From Streptomyces iakyrus (lineage in GTDB: Bacteria; Actinomycetota; Actinomycetes; Streptomycetales; Streptomycetaceae): DNA of 64,000 bases. The position numbers and the translations under genes were made by a program. The notes under the pieces are model-generated. The model did not search any database and was not told where the DNA came from. It saw only the letters and a program-made list of their open reading frames with translations. Below, piece by piece: positions 59,932-64,000 of this stretch. The stretch covers positions 186,001-250,000 of the forward strand of contig NZ_JNXI01000006.1 of assembly GCF_000717055.1 (NCBI RefSeq). Direction: 5' to 3'. Every line of letters starts with the position of its first letter. Position 1 is the stretch's first letter.

Positions 59932-61461
59932 TCAGATGTCCCGGAACGTCTCGATCTGCGCCCCGATGGAGTTCAGTCGCTCCGCCAGGTCCTCGTACCC
60001 CCGGTTGATGACGTACACGTTGCGCAGCACCGACGTGCCCTCGGCGGCCATCATCGCCAGCAGGACGACCACCGCGGGGCGCAGGGCCGGCGGGCACATC
60101 ATCTCGGCGGCGCGCCAGCGGGTCGGGCCCTCCACCAGGACCCGGTGTGGGTCGAGGAGCTGGAGGCGGCCGCCGAGGCGGTTCAGGTCGGTCAGGTAGA
60201 TCGCGCGGTTGTCGTAGACCCAGTCGTGGATGAGGGTCTGGCCCTGGGCGACCGCCGCGATGGCCGCGAAGAAGGGGACGTTGTCGATGTTCAGGCCGGG
60301 GAACGGCATGGGGTGGATCTTGTCGATCGGCGCCTCCAGCTTGGAGGGCCGGACGGTGAGGTCCACCAGCCGGGTACGGCCGTTGTCGGCGAAGTACTCG
60401 GGCGTGCGGTCGTGGTCGAGGCCCATCTCCTCCAGGACCGCGAGCTCGATCTCCAGGAACTCGATGGGCACGCGGCGGACCGTCAGCTCCGACTCGGTGA
60501 CCACGGCCGCCGCGACCAGGCTCATCGCCTCGACCGGGTCCTCGGACGGGGAGTAGTCGACGTCGACGTCGATGGTCGGCACGCCGTGCACGGTGAGCGT
60601 GGTGGTGCCGATGCCGTCGACCTTGACCCCGAGCGCCTCCAGGAAGAAGCACAGGTCCTGGACCATGTAGTTGGACGAGGCGTTGCGGATGACGGTGATG
60701 CCGTCGTGCCGGGCGGCCGCGAGCAGCGCGTTCTCCGTCACCGTGTCGCCGCGCTCGGTCAGGACGATCGGGCGGTCGGGGCTGACGGCACGGTCGACCT
60801 GGGCGTGGTACTGGCCCTCGGTGGCGGCGATGTCGAGGCCGAAGCGGCGCAGCGCGATCATATGCGGCTCGACCGTGCGTGTACCGAGGTCGCAGCCGCC
60901 GGCGTACGGCAGCTTGAAGTGGTCCATGCGGTGCAGCAGCGGGCCGAGGAACATGATGATGGAGCGGGTGCGGCGGGCCGCGTCCGCGTCGATCGCCGCT
61001 AGGTCCAGCTCGGCCGACGGCACGATCTCCAGGTCGACGCCGTCGTTGATCCACCGGGTGCGTACGCCGATGGAGCTCAGCACCTCCAGAAGGCGGTACA
61101 CCTCCTCGATGCGGGCGACGCGGCGCAGTACCGTGCGCCCTTCGTTGAGCAGGGAGGCGCACAGCAGTGCCACGCACGCGTTCTTGCTCGTCTTCACGTC
61201 GATGGCACCGGAAAGACGGCGCCCGCCGACCACCCGCAGATGCATCGGACCGGCGTAGCCCAGCGACACGATCTCGCTGTCGAGGGCCTCCCCGATGCGC
61301 GCGATCATCTCAAGGCTGATGTTCTGGTTGCCGCGCTCGATCCGGTTGACGGCGCTCTGGCTGGTGCCGAGAGCCTCGGCAAGCTGCGACTGCGTCCAGC
61401 CCCGGTGCTGCCGGGCGTCACGGATGAGCTTGCCGATGCGTACGAGGTAGTCGTCTGCCAT
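59932..61461 (-). CDS. XRE-HTH domain fused to UDP-GlcNAc enolpyruvyl transferase (MurA paralogue)
   Basis: A 509-residue fusion. Residues 1-~68 are an XRE helix-turn-helix (IGKLIRDARQHRGWTQSQLA, EALGTSQSAVNRIERGNQNI). Residues ~72-509 are an EPSP-synthase-fold MurA: IDVKTSKNACVALLCASLL (the Lys-Asn pair of MurA), and KLPYAGGCDLGTRTVEPH with the catalytic Cys loop. The enzyme would add enolpyruvate to UDP-GlcNAc, the first committed step of peptidoglycan. The HTH suggests it also binds DNA, possibly sensing its substrate. In S. coelicolor a second MurA also neighbours aconitase. A palindrome at 61473 overlaps its promoter region. Confidence 0.88.
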   Translation of the reverse strand: MADDYLVRIGKLIRDARQHRGWTQSQLAEALGTSQSAVNRIERGNQNISLEMIARIGEALDSEIVSLGYAGPMHLRVVGGRRLSGAIDVKTSKNACVALLCASLLNEGRTVLRRVARIEEVYRLLEVLSSIGVRTRWINDGVDLEIVPSAELDLAAIDADAARRTRSIIMFLGPLLHRMDHFKLPYAGGCDLGTRTVEPHMIALRRFGLDIAATEGQYHAQVDRAVSPDRPIVLTERGDTVTENALLAAARHDGITVIRNASSNYMVQDLCFFLEALGVKVDGIGTTTLTVHGVPTIDVDVDYSPSEDPVEAMSLVAAAVVTESELTVRRVPIEFLEIELAVLEEMGLDHDRTPEYFADNGRTRLVDLTVRPSKLEAPIDKIHPMPFPGLNIDNVPFFAAIAAVAQGQTLIHDWVYDNRAIYLTDLNRLGGRLQLLDPHRVLVEGPTRWRAAEMMCPPALRPAVVVLLAMMAAEGTSVLRNVYVINRGYEDLAERLNSIGAQIETFRDI

Positions 61462-61472
61462 GGGGTTGAGGT

Positions 61473-61490
61473 TATCTCAGATATGAGATG
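61473..61490 (-). promoter_or_regulatory. TATCTC-N6-GAGATg operator before the HTH-MurA gene
   Basis: ATCTCA-GATA-TGAGAT is a perfect inverted repeat 12 bases upstream of the start codon. Its outer form TATCTC-N6-GAGAT is shared with the site at 61873 before aconitase. The likely binder is the XRE domain of the adjacent fusion protein; this is inference. Confidence 0.6.
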
Positions 61491-61545
61491 ACACCCGGCC
61501 GGGGGGTCCGAACGGGTGACGGGACGTCAAGGCCGCCCGGTTCCC

Positions 61546-61746
61546 TCAGTGTCGGCGCGCCTTCGTGGTGCGCCGCCATCCGAAAGGTCCGGGCAGGTCC
61601 ATCGATGTCGTGCGACGTCCTGTGCTGCTGCGGGTGTAGCGCGGGCCGTTCTTTCCGCCGCCGGTGGTGATGGACCAGGAGCGCTTGTTGATGTTCAGGC
61701 GCACCCCCGGAAGGATCCGGAAACTCTTGCGGAACGTGAGCGGCAT
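61546..61746 (-). CDS. DUF4236 protein
   Basis: A 66-residue basic protein. PLTFRKSFRILPGVRLNINK and RSWSITTGGGKNGPRYTRSS are the DUF4236 pattern (normally FRKSxKIxPGVRLNxSKxG), here followed by a streptomycete-type tail. The role is unknown. ATG 61746 follows AGGAGGAGAC. It lies between the MurA fusion (same strand, 84 bases on) and the aconitase control region. Confidence 0.85.
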   Translation of the reverse strand: MPLTFRKSFRILPGVRLNINKRSWSITTGGGKNGPRYTRSSTGRRTTSMDLPGPFGWRRTTKARRH

Positions 61747-61843
61747 GCCTGTCTCCTCCTCCGTCGTGCGGGGACATCCGGTTCGTACGTGGTTCGGATA
61801 CCCGGGAAAAGGGCGCACATGACCGCGGGGCGGGTGCCGGGGC

Positions 61844-61890
61844 ATGACCAACCGGCCCGGGTGTACTAGAGTTATCTCGACATCGAGATA
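61844..61890 (+). promoter_or_regulatory. Promoter and TATCTC-N6-GAGATA operator before aconitase
   Basis: ATGACC (61844-61849) and TAGAGT (61867-61872) are spaced by 17 bases and form a plausible -35/-10 pair. Immediately downstream is TATCTCGA-CA-TCGAGATA (61873-61890), a perfect palindrome that would cover the transcription start. It shares TATCTC-N6-GAGAT with the site before the HTH-MurA gene. Confidence 0.6.
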
Positions 61891-61947
61891 TCTGCCGAGA
61901 GAGCACCGCAGCCGCACGCCGCCATCGAGTCCGGCGGTAAGGGTTAC

Positions 61948-64000
<2,053 letters not shown>

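Overview
The window is chromosomal DNA from a Streptomyces or very close actinomycete. GC is very high throughout, many genes use GTG starts, and neighbouring stops and starts often overlap by 4 to 8 bases. The gene families are typical of the genus: a SARP/AfsR regulator, a SepF-like protein, F420-type oxidoreductases, Hen1/Pnkp RNA repair, a nickel importer behind a Nur-type box, and an XRE-MurA fusion beside aconitase. No rRNA, tRNA, CRISPR array or intact insertion sequence was seen.

Layout. 1-4.0 kb: a SARP regulator cut by the left edge, then a gene graveyard in which two pairs of unrelated gene ends are fused out of frame around one intact imine-reductase-like gene. 4.1-9.8 kb: a coupled pair of unknown genes, a methyltransferase, a peptidoglycan amidase without a signal peptide, a membrane acyltransferase and small DUF2945/DUF3140 proteins. 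9.9-13.0 kb: an orphan double-glycine-leader peptide with a strong terminator, then two overlapping CNNM/CBS membrane proteins. 13.1-14.3 kb: a MarR regulator divergent from a YceI protein across three AT-rich operators. 14.3-20.4 kb: a GT-C-like membrane protein and a giant fused assimilatory nitrate reductase. 20.4-24.5 kb: a SepF-like protein, an ATPase, a MazG-like hydrolase, unknown small genes and a luciferase-like oxidoreductase. 24.6-28.6 kb: the hen1-pnkp RNA repair operon. 28.9-32.7 kb: arginine deiminase, ornithine carbamoyltransferase and an amino acid permease. 33.4-36.6 and 41.2-45.4 kb: two blocks of an aromatic-acid CoA pathway (ligase, bifunctional monooxygenase/reductase, enoyl-CoA hydratase, acyl-CoA dehydrogenase, RidA, PaaX regulator), most simply read as anthranilate or salicylate catabolism. 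They are separated by a truncated sigma gene, a TnpB scar, modABC and a YihY-type gene.

46.4-51.5 kb is a nikABCDE nickel import operon. It is followed by an SmtB/ArsR metal sensor with a 14-bp-arm palindrome over its start codon and a small protein that is 27% histidine. 53.2-57.2 kb is a tight three-gene operon encoding PLP enzymes of fold types I, II and III, one fused to a rhodanese. This is the best candidate for an undescribed pathway. 57.5-64 kb carries a mannose-6-phosphate-isomerase-like protein, a secreted protein, DUF488, the HTH-MurA fusion, DUF4236 and the first two thirds of aconitase. The HTH-MurA and aconitase genes carry matching palindromic operators, and aconitase also has an iron-box-like site.

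All functions come from reading motifs by eye. No database search was run, so family names are recognitions and pathway assignments are inferences.
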